Below are positions 1-15,583 of a stretch of DNA of 64,000 nucleotides, one piece after another. The translations under genes were made by a program, and so were the position numbers. Under the pieces are notes generated by a model. That model was not told where the DNA came from and did no database searches. It saw only the letters and a program-made list of their open reading frames with translations. Where the stretch lies: positions 5,199,174 to 5,263,173 of the forward strand of contig OZ038327.1 in assembly GCA_964035795.1 (NCBI GenBank), read 5' to 3'. The stretch comes from Pterobdella sp. o SKG-2022 (lineage: Eukaryota; Annelida; Clitellata; Hirudinida; Piscicolidae). Positions within the stretch are counted from its first letter, which is position 1, and every line of letters starts with the position of its first letter.

Positions 1-2
1 TC

Positions 3-302
3 AACGCGTATATTCTTCCCATGTTGCTCTACAACTGCGGCACGTGGTCATCGACGAAAACGGACGAAGAGAAGCTGGACGCTTTCCAACGACATCTTCG
101 AAAGTTCATAAGTGTTTTTTGGCTAGAAAAAATCCCAAATAAAGAATTTCACTGCAAAACTAGCAAAAAAAATCTCAGCACAACTTGTCTGCGCAAACAC
201 CAATGGACGCATACTTCCAAATTCCAACCAAACCAACCCGAGGCTGACCAAAAACTACAATACCATCCGTTCTACAAAAAGACCTCAAATCCTTTAACAT
301 AA
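3..302 (+). mobile_element. Non-LTR retrotransposon, 3' end of reverse transcriptase ORF (fragment)
   Basis: The frame is already open at base 3 (NAYILPM...) and runs to a stop at 302. The peptide contains LLYNCGTWSSTKTDEEKLDAF followed by F..WLEKIPNKEFH, which matches the region after the RT domain in CR1/L2/Jockey-type elements (family pattern LLYG.ETW...K.DE..L.AF). After about residue 50 the match decays (STTCLRKHQWTH against the usual ICKRRRW.WLGH), so the copy is old or truncated. It continues to the left of the window. It is not a host gene. Confidence 0.8.
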
Positions 303-865
303 CTTTGAACATTTAAATAAAATAAGAAAAACTGTCAATAGAAAAAAATGAAAAAAAAAAGTATTAGCAACTACCAACTGTTTTTGATTATTTTTTTTTT
401 CCAAAAATAAAAGTTTGAATTTAAAAAAATATGTTTCCCAAGTGTCTCATTACTTGACTGGCATTCCTTCAAGATTCCCATAATAATCGTCTATATATTT
501 TCTATTTAAGATTGATTTATAATTATAAGCTATAAGCATTCAATACTAACTAGTTTTGCATGTTCTCTTCATGTTTTCTTTTTTATATTTTTATTTTTTA
601 TAATTCTCCAACAAAGAATTTAAAATTTTTGTTTTTTTGCTAAATGATGACGCTAGACAAAAATAAAATACATAAACAAATCTAAATATAAAATGATAAA
701 AATAGAAAAACTCTAAAAAAACAAGCATAAACTAAATTAAACAGCAAAAAAATTGGAAAATTAGAAACATCACAAAGAGTAAAGAAGCGGAAAATGTACA
801 ACATCACCTCTCGTTAATTCGACATCACTAACACTAAGAGTATGTATTATTAGTATTCTTAATAT

Positions 866-950
866 CCATAATCTGAGCTAAGTTTAGTTGAAAGAATTAT
901 AGAAAATATTTTGTCTAGGTTCGATTCCCAGGCGGGACATTGTGGCATAT
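866..950 (+). repeat. tRNA-like sequence, probably a decayed SINE or pseudo-tRNA
   Basis: GGTTCGATTCCCAGGCGGGACA (in two parts: GGTTCGATTCCC, then AGGCGGGACA) is a perfect RNA polymerase III B box with a T-arm-like continuation. Upstream, GAGCTAAGTTTAGTTGAAAG could be a degenerate D arm. The acceptor stem cannot be closed, so I do not call a functional tRNA. Confidence 0.35.
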
Positions 951-1289
951 AATGTCTCATAAGTATTTTACCTTTCAAATTATGATTGGTCACTGAGAAG
1001 TCTAGTGGTTTTGCAACCTAAGTTTTATTTAGAGAACATGATGCATAATTATGAAGTCAATCTGCTTAAATGAATGTGAGCTAACGAATTATGTGATAAA
1101 ATACAGTACAAATCTGTTCAAAAGTTTATAACGAAGCTTTTCGATTGCTTAGAGAAGCATCATCAGGCTGGTCTTTTGAGATGCCAAATCAGGGTTTGTT
1201 CAAGCTAGAAGGTTCTGTTGCTTTATTATAAACTGATTAAAATAGAAAAAAGGAATTTATTAGAATAGGTCAAAGCAACTCATTTAAAC

Positions 1290-1425
1290 TTGGAGCTTAG
1301 ATCAAAAACTTTGAAATCATAATTGTTACTGCAACTCGGAAGTAAATCTGGGGTTCAAAAATCATTCATTGTTGGCGAGGCACAAGGTATTGAGAAAGAA
1401 TTGCCTAAGAGATATTGCCCAAACG
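1290..1425 (+). repeat. Possible degraded SINE block
   Basis: A B-box-like GGGGTTCAAAAATC is followed by GTTGGCGAGGCACAAGGTAT and TTGCC...ATTGCCC. That resembles the GGCGAGGCAC...GGCA..TTTGCC body found downstream of tRNA-derived heads in several invertebrate SINEs. The resemblance is from memory and weak. The 71-codon open frame through here (1323-1538) is not otherwise gene-like. Confidence 0.2.
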
Positions 1426-1751
1426 AAGAAAAAAATATTTTCATTTTTTGTTATAATGCCTATCATTTATTTAATTATGTTTTAAATTCTTCGTTTTTTG
1501 AAAAATTATTGACAAAAAGATACATAAGATGTCGCTAAGAGACTACATCTTTTTAAATTTGATTAGTCTGAAATAATACGTGCATGAAATTATTATCTGC
1601 AAGTGATAAGTGTATGAATAAAAACTTCCTTCTAATGGTATTTATAAATTTATTCAAAATTTTCATAACTCAAACTTTGATAAAGAAAAATTTGTAAGTA
1701 AACCAATCAAGTTATTAGATCACTCACTCTAAAAATAATTTCAGATATCTA

Positions 1752-5920
<4,169 letters not shown>

Positions 5921-6112
5921 GGAAACGCATTTTGGCGAAAGTTATGGAACAAGAAGAAAAAGTTGAAAAAGAAGAAACAGAGAGATATTTCTGGGATTCC
6001 CAGGGTACTGTCCAGCATTGAATCTTATGTTGATTCCGATTCCGATGTGATGTCGGGTGTTGACGAAAGCCGATCAAAAGTGAATTTAGAAGATCAGACA
6101 TCAGTATTATAA
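5921..6112 (+). other. In-frame 63-codon continuation of the kinase beyond TGA
   Basis: Reading on in the kinase frame past TGA (5918-5920) gives GNAFWRKLWNKKKK, then a Lys-rich stretch, RDISGIPRVLSSIESYVDSD, SDVMSGVDESRSKVN and LEDQTSVL, ending at TAA 6110-6112. The composition (basic, then Ser/Asp-rich) is protein-like. Including it, the product would be about 367 residues, close to the length of vertebrate TSSK1. It may be readthrough, a nonsense allele, a sequencing error, or decayed 3' coding sequence. Confidence 0.5.
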
Positions 6113-6661
6113 TAGTTCCGAAAAAATATTTGAGATATAATATTTCTTGAAAAGTGAGTTTTGATAAGAACTGTATTTTCTAATTGTGTAGAAAAAGTTC
6201 AAGCAAAGTAGGCCAATTAGCCTAGAGACTGAAAAACATCAAATTAGAATTTTGAAAAAATTATTTTTGAAAAATAATTTTAATAACTAATTAAAATTAG
6301 AAACTAATTTGGTGTAGGTTTAGAGTGGCTTTCGCCAAAATAATACTGTTTTCTCAAAAATAAACTTTGATAAGTGTTTATAAAACTGAATTGTGTTAAG
6401 ATATATCTTTTTAAATAAAATTTTCAGTTTTTCAAAATTTTGAATTCGATAAAAACAAAATTAATTTTTAATTAATGAAATGTTCTAGAAGCATAAAAGT
6501 AAATTATATTTAGGATCTTTGAAATCGGAAGCTCCTAATCTGCATAACAAGCTTGCTTTGCTGGTGGCTGTTAATTAGACGTTCTTTTCCGCATTGGTTT
6601 TTTCGAAATTATCATCTAAATATTTTAAATTTTGTTTCATTAACAAAAAACAACCATAAAT
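6113..6661. other. Kinase to 14-3-3 intergenic spacer
   Basis: About 550 bases of AT-rich sequence that would hold the kinase 3' UTR and the 14-3-3 promoter and 5' UTR. I see no confident core promoter motif. The block around 6537-6605 is slightly more GC-rich and could be 5' UTR. Confidence 0.4.
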
Positions 6662-9600
6662 ATGTCTGACAAAAGAGAAGAATTGGTACAAAAGGCGAAA
6701 TTGGCTGAGCAGGCGGAGAGGTACGATGACATGACCGCTTGTATGAAACAAGTTACCGAAATGGAAAAAGAACTCTCGAACGAAGAGAGAAACTTAATGT
6801 CTGTCGCCTACAAGAACGTTATTGGAGCCAGGAGATCCGCCTGGAGGGTGATTTCCAGCATCGAGATGAAGACCGAAGGAAACGAGAAAAAAAACACGAT
6901 GGTGAAAGAATACAAAGTCGTGATTGAAAAGGAACTTACCGATATTAGCAAAGATGTTATTGTAAGTTAACATAATTTTTGACCTAAGTCATAAAAGCGC
7001 TTGATTTTAATTTCTATTATATAACCGGTTTTTATCGATCCTCATTAATAAATAAATCATAATAATTCTAATGGATTTTATTTTAACAAAATAATGAGAT
7101 CTGGTTTGTTTAATCTTCTCTTTTGTCTTTTCAGACGATTATGTAAGTCATGTCTGGAAATTTCGATTCTTTAAAAAATCCAAATGCCGCCTTTTTTCAC
7201 TTTCTTACAAGCCTCCATACTTCAAAAAAACCTAAACCGGATTAAAAGAGATCGTTTGTGATTGTTCAGACATATCAACTTCTACCTGCATGTAAATATC
7301 TCGTATATGCATTAATGCATTCAGACGCCTAATGAACCCTTCTAATTAATATGAATTCTATACATATTTCCATAATTCTTTATATAAACATTCAAAAGTA
7401 AAAAGTATTTCCATTGATGAATTCGAGTTTTCCGCCGTACTGTTTTTTAGTTACTGAACTTTTCGATACTTTCAATGTTTTTTATTCTAAATCTTGATAA
7501 GACAAACAATCAGTAAAACTTATTATTATAACTAGCATTATCAATGGTTTTTATCTTAGTCATAATGCAGATTTCATCATCTTTTTTTAGTAAAGATTTG
7601 TTATTGGTAACACTAAAAATAGCAATGGTTTTTTGAGAAACAGTTGCTTTACTACAATTCTAGCAGCCATTGATTTTTAATCCAGAAATTTCAACTTTTT
7701 TCCTCCATGGAATACTTTTCAATAAGAAACTTCTTGGAATTATAGTGGACTGGGAAAACTTGATACCACTGAATCATGTGATGACTAACTTGGCTGTGAT
7801 GAATCATTCATTGGCACATCTCTATCAAAATTCATATTATTAAACAAATATTCAAAGTTGAAATCAACTTTGAAAATTAATAATTTATTATAAAACACTC
7901 AATAACTTAATAAACACTTAAAAAGTACTTGGTGGCATCATAAACATCTTACAATAACTTTTGATGCATACTCACATTATAAATCTAAAAAACCACTCCA
8001 CCATCATCTAACCTTTGTGACCTCCCACACACAGAACTTGTTGGACAAGCACCTTATTCCAAAGGCAGCATCTGGTGAGAGCAAAGTTTTTTATTACAAG
8101 ATGAAAGGTGACTACTACCGCTACCTGGCTGAGATCGGTGGAGATGACAAACAAGGTTAGCCTTCATGAGTTCACTTACCTTCAGAAAGGCACTTGATGT
8201 AGCAGTGTGTGGTAATGGAGGATTAGATGAGGATTTAACATTAATGATGCACTGGAACCAAAGATGTTTTTTTATGTTGTTGAGGATCCAGTTTGAACTT
8301 TTGAGCAAAAAAATTGATGTAGGCTTTTGAGTGGTTTATAAGCGAAGCGGTAATTTTATAAAGGTAGACTCATAATCAATCAATCAAATCCTTTTCATAG
8401 TCCATTTTCCTTTTACCAAGGGTTGGGCTAAAAATTCAACTTGATTTCCAAAGTCTCAGTTTCCAGCCTTTTGTACGAGGAACAAACCTTCTTTTGGGGT
8501 GAGCATGAGTGCAAACCTTAAAGTCAATGACTACTATTCTATACTGTGTTTCACACTCCTCCCCAAAAATGACTTTTACATTAGAGATAATTTTTCTAAA
8601 ACTTCTCTTATACATTATGTTATCAATTTTGGTTTTACAACCTCCTGACTGGTATGTAACCAGATGTTCAAATTTCTTTTTGAACCAGGAGTTACCAACA
8701 AAAGCAAATTCCAGCAGTCTTCCACCTTCATGGTTTCTTTTTTCCTAAGCCTGTCCACCATGCACATCTTCAAAAGCGGTAGTGTGATCCTATATGACCA
8801 TTCCAGTCTCCACTTATGATTAGCTTTTTTGAAGATGAAACTCTAGCTATGGTGGATTGAAGCGCATAATAGAGTTGACTCTCATTAAGGTTAGCTTAAG
8901 GTGCGTGAACACAGATAACCAAAACATAACATTAAACAGGATAGTAAAAAAAATATATACATATTTATATAGACATAAGTATATGGTTTTGTGTATATTG
9001 TTGAAAATGCTGCTGTGCTCTTTTATAATTGATAAACATAGCAAGCTTACAACACTGCCACCATGATCTCCACACATCAGTAATAATTCGGCCACTAAAA
9101 CCCGTTTTTTGGCACTTTCTGTCTTTCTCTTAACGATCTTTCAATTGGTATTCGATAGAGTTTTCAGTTGCTAAAAAGGCAATTACTATGTAATCATTCA
9201 GGTCAAATAATTTACAACAAGTTCTCCTCGTAGGGCTTTCAATCATTGTTTCATGTGTTAAGTATATATAATTGCTATTTTACGTTGATATGGAAATTTA
9301 TAATATCTAGCTATATAATCCGAACTATTTATCATAAGTTATTCATAAATATGTAATGTAATGCGGTATTTATAAAGCGCTTGCTACAAATTTAATGTAG
9401 CGAAAACACTGTGGAACGGGTGCTCATTGTCGGCCCACACGGGATCGAACCCGGTAATTTTAGATAATTAGTCTAATGCTCAACCATTGAGCTATAGGGG
9501 CCGACAATAGATCATAACTTGAGCATCACAAAACAAAAGTTTGTGATAAGTTAAGATTGCGTCTTTCACGTCTCTGAACTTTGCATTTCTCATACCTATG

Positions 9601-11437
9601 CAACCTCACAATCTCTGTGTACACAGCTTTCATCAAAGTGATTGGCTGTTAGCACACAGCTGTGTGAGTGTGTGTACTAAAAGTTATAATTATTGATGCT
9701 CATTGAGTTGTGCTGAGTCACTGTCTGCGTAGTTGAAGGCTTCTAAATCGCTTATTAAGGTTTTCCAATAGGGCATTAGTTTTTGAGTGGTTTAGAAAAT
9801 CATTGTTCCCTCATCAATTTAAGCTTGCTGAGGGGCAGTATGAGGATGATACTTATATATACATATTATAATTTATCATATAACTCTTGATTATAATTGG
9901 AAAGTAAACTAATTATCATATATAGTTGATAACATACTTGTGTTTAATTGGCAATACATTGGTGTCTACAGATGCAGTGAACAACTCGGAGAAGGCCTAT
10001 GAAGAAGCCATGAAGGTATGTTGGGTTTAGGTACATCCTACCATTGTAAACACTGTCCATCTAGAAATTTTATAATGTTATAATATTCTATTTCCTAGTA
10101 TTAATGGTAATATTGTTCTGGCAGTTGTAACACATTAAGTTTTCACATGAGTCTGTTTCGGCAATGAGGTCTGTATGAAAACATTAGTTTCATATGATAC
10201 CTATACCAACAAGGGGTTTTTATATATTTCAAAATGAGCACATTTCAATCTCATATCTATCTATACAATTGTAACAATATGAGTGATATTCACCCAAATG
10301 TTTTGCATGAAGTGATAAAAAACAGATAACCATCCATTATTCACCTTCTTTTCACCACATCATCTTAAAGACACCCTCCACCGCATGACATTCTTCAACC
10401 CATCTAGGTTGCAGAGGCAGATATGCAACCAACCCACCCCATCCGACTTGGCTTGGCACTCAACTATTCAGTCTTCTTCTATGAGATCCTCAACGCCCCT
10501 GATAAGGCCTGCAATCTGGCCAAAACTGTACGTTTGTGTGTGTGTGTGTGTGTGTGATAGTAAAATATTGTCAGCTGCTCAAGCTTATAAATATTCACAC
10601 TCCTATCATCAACTGATAACCTTATCAAAAAATAATCATTGCCAATCATATAACACCAAATACTAATCCCTAACAACCCAATAACATCAAAAAATAATCA
10701 CAAACCAATGACACTAGACAAACCAGCAACAACCAACCAACAACCTCCCACAGTCATTTGAGTCAGCCATGGCGGAGTTGGACACACTCAATGAGGATCT
10801 GTACAAAGACTCCACCCTCATCATGCAGCTTCTCAGAGACAACCTCACCGTGAGTGCCATCACTGCTTATAATTCCCCTGTCTATACGAGTTTTTGTGTT
10901 CATAGATGTTCATTGATTATTTTTATTGCTGTTTTTATTCATTATTTTTTATTGTTTATTTTATTTTATTTTTTTAAAATTTTGTTTTTTTTTAATCTTC
11001 TCTGAAAACCCTTAGTGTATTGTAATTGGATTTGTCATTACGAACAATTGCCTATTACTATATCGTTAGAACTAGTATAACATCCAAATACCTCAAGACA
11101 TAAATACAAACATTTAAAGGCGTGAGTAAGGCGTACATATTCAACTTTCCCCATATATATTCCATCTAGACACACTCATACTAATACTCGACCTTCTGTA
11201 CAACTCACATGCATCTAATCCACATCCATCTACACTCTAATACATGAATATTTAACCTTCACTTCTATCTAGCCAAAATAGATGATACACAAGCATCCAA
11301 ACACTCATGCAAACCACATCTATTTAACCAACCCAGCTACCACACACACCTATCCACCCACTCTCTCCCCCCTATAGTTGTGGACCTCGGATGCCCAGGC
11401 TGAGGATGAGGATCGTGCCGAGGGGGAGGGTAACTAA
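6662..11437 (+). CDS. ywhaz: 14-3-3 protein, zeta type, six exons
   Basis: Exons 6662-6961, 8035-8155, 9972-10015, 10408-10527, 10754-10849 and 11378-11437 give a complete 246-residue protein, the usual family length. 14-3-3 proteins are dimeric adaptors that bind phospho-Ser/Thr motifs in client proteins such as kinases and transcription factors. Signature 1, [11 protein letters not shown], is at 43-53 and signature 2 (YKDSTLIM...LWTS) at 212-231. The phosphopeptide-binding residues Lys51, Arg58, Arg129, Tyr130, Asn174 and Asn225 are present. The C-terminus is acidic ([13 protein letters not shown]), as in zeta/beta types; the start [20 protein letters not shown] and AELDTL favour zeta over epsilon. 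Splice sites are canonical (gtaagt, gttagc, gtatgt, gtacgt, gtgagt). Intron 2 is about 1.8 kb and carries transposon debris. A strong, intact housekeeping gene. Confidence 0.97.
8438..8930 (-). mobile_element. LINE endonuclease-domain fragment in 14-3-3 intron 2
   Basis: The minus strand reads [27 protein letters not shown], then [19 protein letters not shown]; after a frameshift it reads [36 protein letters not shown] and [13 protein letters not shown]. This is the apurinic-type endonuclease of a CR1/L2-like element (the GDWNGHIG and GG.KTQID..LYRR motifs of those elements). At least one frameshift and several stops make it a dead 5'-truncated and 3'-truncated copy inserted opposite to the host gene. 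Confidence 0.85.
9351..9505 (-). repeat. tRNA-derived SINE, copy A
   Basis: The head (9429-9505) folds as a tRNA: acceptor GTCGGCC/GGCCGAC, D arm TAGCTCAATGGTTGAGC, anticodon arm TTAGA-CTAATTA-TCTAA (anticodon AAT, Ile-like), and B box GGTTCGATCCC. The body runs ACAATGAGCACCCG, TTCCACAGTG, TTTTCGCTACATTAAATTTG, and ends CGCATTACATTACAT. It lies in 14-3-3 intron 2 in reverse. ATCATAAGTT (9331-9340) and ATCATAACTT (9511-9520) may be an imperfect target-site duplication. This copy has lost one of the two AAGCGCTT blocks seen in copy D. Confidence 0.88.
10531..10556. repeat. (TG)n microsatellite
   Basis: About eleven TG units directly downstream of the exon 4 donor of the 14-3-3 gene. Confidence 0.9.
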
Positions 11438-12590
11438 TCTCATGAACGATGCAACCACCCGCATCATCAACGCCAAATCCCTTTTATAATCCTTTATAAT
11501 AAAAATAATAACCCAATGATAAGTTTAATAATAACGTAGAGTTGATGATGGTGGTGTATCAATGGTGTGTTTGTATGTGTGTGTGGAGGGGTGCTTTTAT
11601 TCTTTGTATCGTTTCATATGGTTTTGAAGGCGTACTTAATACTTGTAGTTAGAGGCATCATTTTCATCAACATCATCATTATGAACTTCTTATCTTTTGC
11701 ATTTGTTTATCCGTTCTTTATTTTATGCTTGTCGTCTTTTGTGGACATGTACGGACGGCTTGTGTGTGGTTGGTGGGTGGATTATAGGTGGAGGAGGATC
11801 GCTGGTTTTTGGACGTTGTGTTGACCGGGGTTGTGATGAAGCAAAACGGACTATGTATGGTTTGATTGGTTTAGATGCAGAAGGCGGGGTTATAGCGACG
11901 TACATTACAACACCACACGAACTTTTCACCATTTTAATTAAATTTATATCCGAGAATCATAGTTATCTATTGTGTTATGTAGAGGTGCTTGAGCACAGGG
12001 CGTTGGTGCGGCGCATATTCTATTCTGCTAGCGTTTAGCCTCTTTCTTTAATTTATTTTCGCTAAATTCGAGTATATTTATATATGTATCTATTACACGT
12101 TTATCATCGAGGAACATTTTACTTTTTGCATACATAATTAATTATATAACATTCGATGTAATTCTGAAGTTGTGTTTGCATGCATTTATGTGTGGCTCGG
12201 TGTGTGTATATGTGTGGCTGAATGACCGAATGTGGGCTGTTTGATTGCCTTTAGTTCTTTGTGGGTCGAGGTGCGTGCTTTCGAAATAGTGAGAACCTAG
12301 CTTTAGTTAAAGGAAGAGCGGGCGAAAACATTGTCATGAAAGGACATCTTTGAGAATATAGTTTGATATTCTGATTACATAGCTTTTACTTGTTCTCGCT
12401 AGTTTAAATAACGGAGGATGGTGGTCTGCTTAGCTTTCTTACATGATTACTCAATTTCATTATTGGTTCTGAGTTAGTCTGTGTGTGTGTGTGTTTGTGT
12501 TTATAATCGAAAGCATCGGAACTAAGGATAGTTAGATGCGTTGTAATGTGGTTATTCGAAATTCTTAATAAACGGATTAAAATTTACCGG
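11438..12590 (+). other. 14-3-3 3' UTR
   Basis: After the TAA at 11435-11437 the sequence stays less AT-rich than the flanks for about 1.1 kb. AATAAA occurs at 11498-11503 and 12567-12572, allowing short and long 3' UTRs. Long 3' UTRs are usual for 14-3-3 genes. A 113-codon open frame at 11697-12038 lies inside and has no recognisable domain. Confidence 0.55.
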
Positions 12591-12599
12591 CCAAGTTTA

Positions 12600-14060
12600 T
12601 ATTCGACATATATACCGACCTACAGCTAGAGAATTTCACTAAAAGAGTTCTAATTATTGGTTTTTTTTTTGAAACTAACACATGTATTTATTTTCTAAAA
12701 TAGTGACAAAATTGAATTTTAAAAAAAAGAATATAAAGTTATATGAGAAAATTAACTACAAACTAAATAAGCAGCGAGAATAATGTAAAAATTATCGGTT
12801 GACGTGTGTTGAAAGGAATTTCATGGGTCAACGGCGGTACCATGGGTGTTTTGATGTCATTACTCAGCATTGAGTGTTCGTTAAACACTTTAAATAATTT
12901 CCCAAATGCTTATAAATACTCAAAGCTTAAAAGATTTATCTGCAAGCTTTTTCTATCTATTTAGCCATAAAACAACATGAGTTTCTAATTTCGTACAGCA
13001 TTCGTGACACGTATTATAATTTACTAACACCTGAGCACTCCTTTGTCTTTTGTTGCCCGCCAATCCTATGCACGAATAATAGCTATCAAGTTTCACCAAG
13101 TGCTCGCCATTCAAATAGTGAATAAATATGTCAGTTTGAAATTAGTTAGTATCTTTGGTTGGAATTTTGAAATAGAAACACACTGTTATAAGTATGACTT
13201 AGTCTAAATTACAAAAGTTTCTTAACAAACTAATTATATATTGATTGTGGTGTATACACGATAAAAATGGTTTATTGAAAATGTAGAAACTCTTGTATGA
13301 CTAGATTAAGCGAGTATCTCGTGACATGAGTATATTCAAGAGCACATAAATTTTATTAAGTTACAAAGCTTTTCGTTAACAAAGTAACATGTGAAAACAA
13401 AAAAGTAGACTATTAAAGATGAAAAATAAAGTCAATTTTATAATAACTAAGTAGTACATAGCTTTTATTCTTTTAAAATAATCCAACTTAGGACATACTG
13501 AGATATTTCACTTGGTAATGTGAGGTTTACTTAACGGAAAGCTTAGTGACTAATCAAACAACTACTTTGTGTTTGTTTTCTCTTTTACTGAAATACTTTT
13601 ACATAATAGTAAGGTCGACAAACACAGTATTTCTTAAAAAAAAGACACGAAGCTTTTCGTAAGACTTGTATGAGAATTTTTAATAAAAATAACAGCGTTG
13701 AAAACAGCACGCATTTGATTTTTTGATATAACAATATGTGAGTTATATAAAGGAATAATTTATATTGTTAGTTACCTGATGATCATAAAGAATACACCGA
13801 AAAGAGCTTTGTGAAATAAAAATTCAAATATTGTCAGGTTTTTATGATTCAGGAAATAGTTTATATTGTTAGGTAAAAAGCATTCTTTTCCAAAGCTATC
13901 ATTTTTCAGAAAACCTACTGAGTGTATATATTTTAAAGTATATCATTTAGATTTTTTTCATAACAAAGAAACGAATTCAATTTAAAATGATGACTTAGAG
14001 TATCTTGACACAGTTGTGTGTAAAAAAAACCAGAAGCTTGTCAAGTATGCTTACTTATGC
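12600..14060. other. Non-coding AT-rich stretch with foldback-element pieces
   Basis: No gene seen. Pieces matching the foldback core (ACGAAAAGCTT..GT or its complement) occur near 13361-13380, 13510-13550 and 13645-13665, consistent with several broken MITE copies. Confidence 0.45.
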
Positions 14061-14068
14061 CTATCGTC

Positions 14069-14190
14069 CCTTGCCGGGACATAGGCCACCGACAAAGAAG
14101 CTCCAGCCGTTTCTGTCTTGGCGAGCGTTTCCTACTGTTCCCATTACATCTGAATTGTCAAGTTTGGCTTACGAAAAGCTTGGTGTTTGC
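14069..14190 (-). mobile_element. LINE ORF2 C-terminal tail
   Basis: The minus strand reads VGNARQDRNGWSFFVGGLCP then GKGR and a stop. The pattern QDR..W..FV.GLCP..G is the extreme C-terminus of CR1/L2/Jockey-type reverse transcriptase ORFs. Only this tail is left; upstream the sequence runs into a foldback-element piece. Confidence 0.75.
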
Positions 14191-14683
14191 TTAATAAATA
14201 CTGGGTGTTAGTTTGAACTGCTTGGAAGTTGGTCTTGTGGTTGTTCTCAAGTTTTTGGTGTTTATTTAAATTTTTGAACGATTTTATTGGAAAAGTTTCA
14301 CTCTTTTATTCAATAAGAGCTCAATAGATTGAAAATACTTCAAAACAACAAAAAAAGTTAGAAAAACAACAATAAAAATTATTCAAAATTTAAAAATATA
14401 CACAAAAATAACAATGATAAAAGTTTTAAAAAAATCAACAAAACAATGAAGAACAACACAAATACTATAAAACAATATAAATACAAATTAAATCTGAATT
14501 TGTGAAAAATAAAAAAAATTCAAAATTGTGAATTTCTACAAAATGTCAACTTTAACCTCCGTTAAACCAATCGTGCTGCGTAAAAGCATATAAAATTCAA
14601 TAAAATTTAACATCATCCTATACTACACCATTCTCACATCTTCTATTAAAAACAACGCAGAATAGCATGGATCAAATGATGAA

Positions 14684-14820
14684 GAAAACAAAAGCAAAGT
14701 ATTTATTAACTTCATTTACAAAGCTTTTCGTAAGACGAACTTACATTATCAAATGATATGGTTAGTTCGTCTAACGAAAAGCCTTGTGAATTAAGTTGAT
14801 AAATACTTTGCGTTTGCTTC
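14684..14820. mobile_element. Foldback MITE-like element, full hairpin
   Basis: A left arm near 14689-14750 and a right arm near 14759-14820 are inverted repeats of about 60 bases with few mismatches (AGCAAAGTATTTAT, ACAAAGCTTTTCGTAAGACG on the left; TCGTCTAACGAAAAGCC, ATAAATACTTTGCGTTTGC on the right). The short centre is ATTATCAAATGATA. There is no coding capacity. Related pieces occur elsewhere in the window. Confidence 0.8.
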
Positions 14821-14970
14821 CCTATATTACCCCCAGCAAAAACCCTTCTGGTATTTTACATTGAATACATTTGGATCATATGTTGTAAAATGACTTTATG
14901 TATATAGTATAGGGAAAAAATGACGGTGTTAGAAAGAAATTTGTGAGTTTGATATCCCTTAGAAGCTTAG

Positions 14971-14976
14971 TTTATT
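14971..14976 (-). promoter_or_regulatory. Candidate poly(A) signal of the FN3 receptor gene
   Basis: AATAAA on the minus strand (TTTATT on plus), about 240 bases downstream of the receptor stop codon. Confidence 0.35.
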
Positions 14977-15025
14977 CTCTTCTTTGCTTATTGGCTTCAG
15001 TTTCAATGATAAAAACAATAATAAA

Positions 15026-15026
<1 letters not shown>

Positions 15027-15106
<80 letters not shown>

Positions 15107-15107
15107 T
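15027..15107. repeat. (AAT)n microsatellite
   Basis: About 26 AAT units between the receptor stop codon and its candidate poly(A) signal, so probably within the 3' UTR. Confidence 0.95.
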
Positions 15108-15217
15108 ATGTGAATAAAATAAAAATAACAAAAACAATTATCATAATAAAAAGTAAAACTTTTAAAAAATAATTCCATTGGTAAATTGGAGAAGGTTGAA
15201 ATTGCCGTTGTGAAGTT

Positions 15218-15549
15218 TTACTTTGATCTCCTGTTCTCCAAAACCCAGTAAGCGTTATTATTATTATTTTTGATATTATTATTCATATTATTACTGTTAA
15301 TATTAGTATTGTTGTTTTTAGTGTTATTATTGATAATATTATTCGTGTTTTCATTATTAATTTTACAATCGAGTGTGTTATTCAACGAAATATTATTTTT
15401 TCTATTATTCTTATCATGATTATTATTTTTGTTATTATTATCAAAAACGTCATCACAACTATTATTAATTTTATTTTGGTTAGAGTTTTTATAAAAAAAT
15501 GACTGCTGGGGCAAGTGATTAAATAAATTTTGTTGACTTTGAGGTTGTC

Positions 15550-15583
<34 letters not shown>

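Larger units (their letters stand above)
303..1740. other. Intergenic stretch upstream of the kinase
   Basis: AT-rich sequence with no gene that I can support. It contains a tRNA-like B-box (about 918-945), a dispersed-repeat motif (1131-1175) and a weakly SINE-like block (about 1290-1425), each listed separately. No core promoter could be assigned confidently for the kinase gene; its ATG lies only about 10 bases after a TTTCAG, so the first coding exon may follow a 5' UTR intron. Confidence 0.5.

Noticed and set aside
9429..9505. Functional tRNA-Ile gene
   Set aside because: The tRNA-like head is fused to a body shared by three other loci and has mismatches, so it is a SINE rather than a tRNA gene.
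11697..12038. 113-codon open frame downstream of the 14-3-3 stop
   Set aside because: No domain, no splice or start context, and it lies within the probable long 3' UTR of the 14-3-3 gene.
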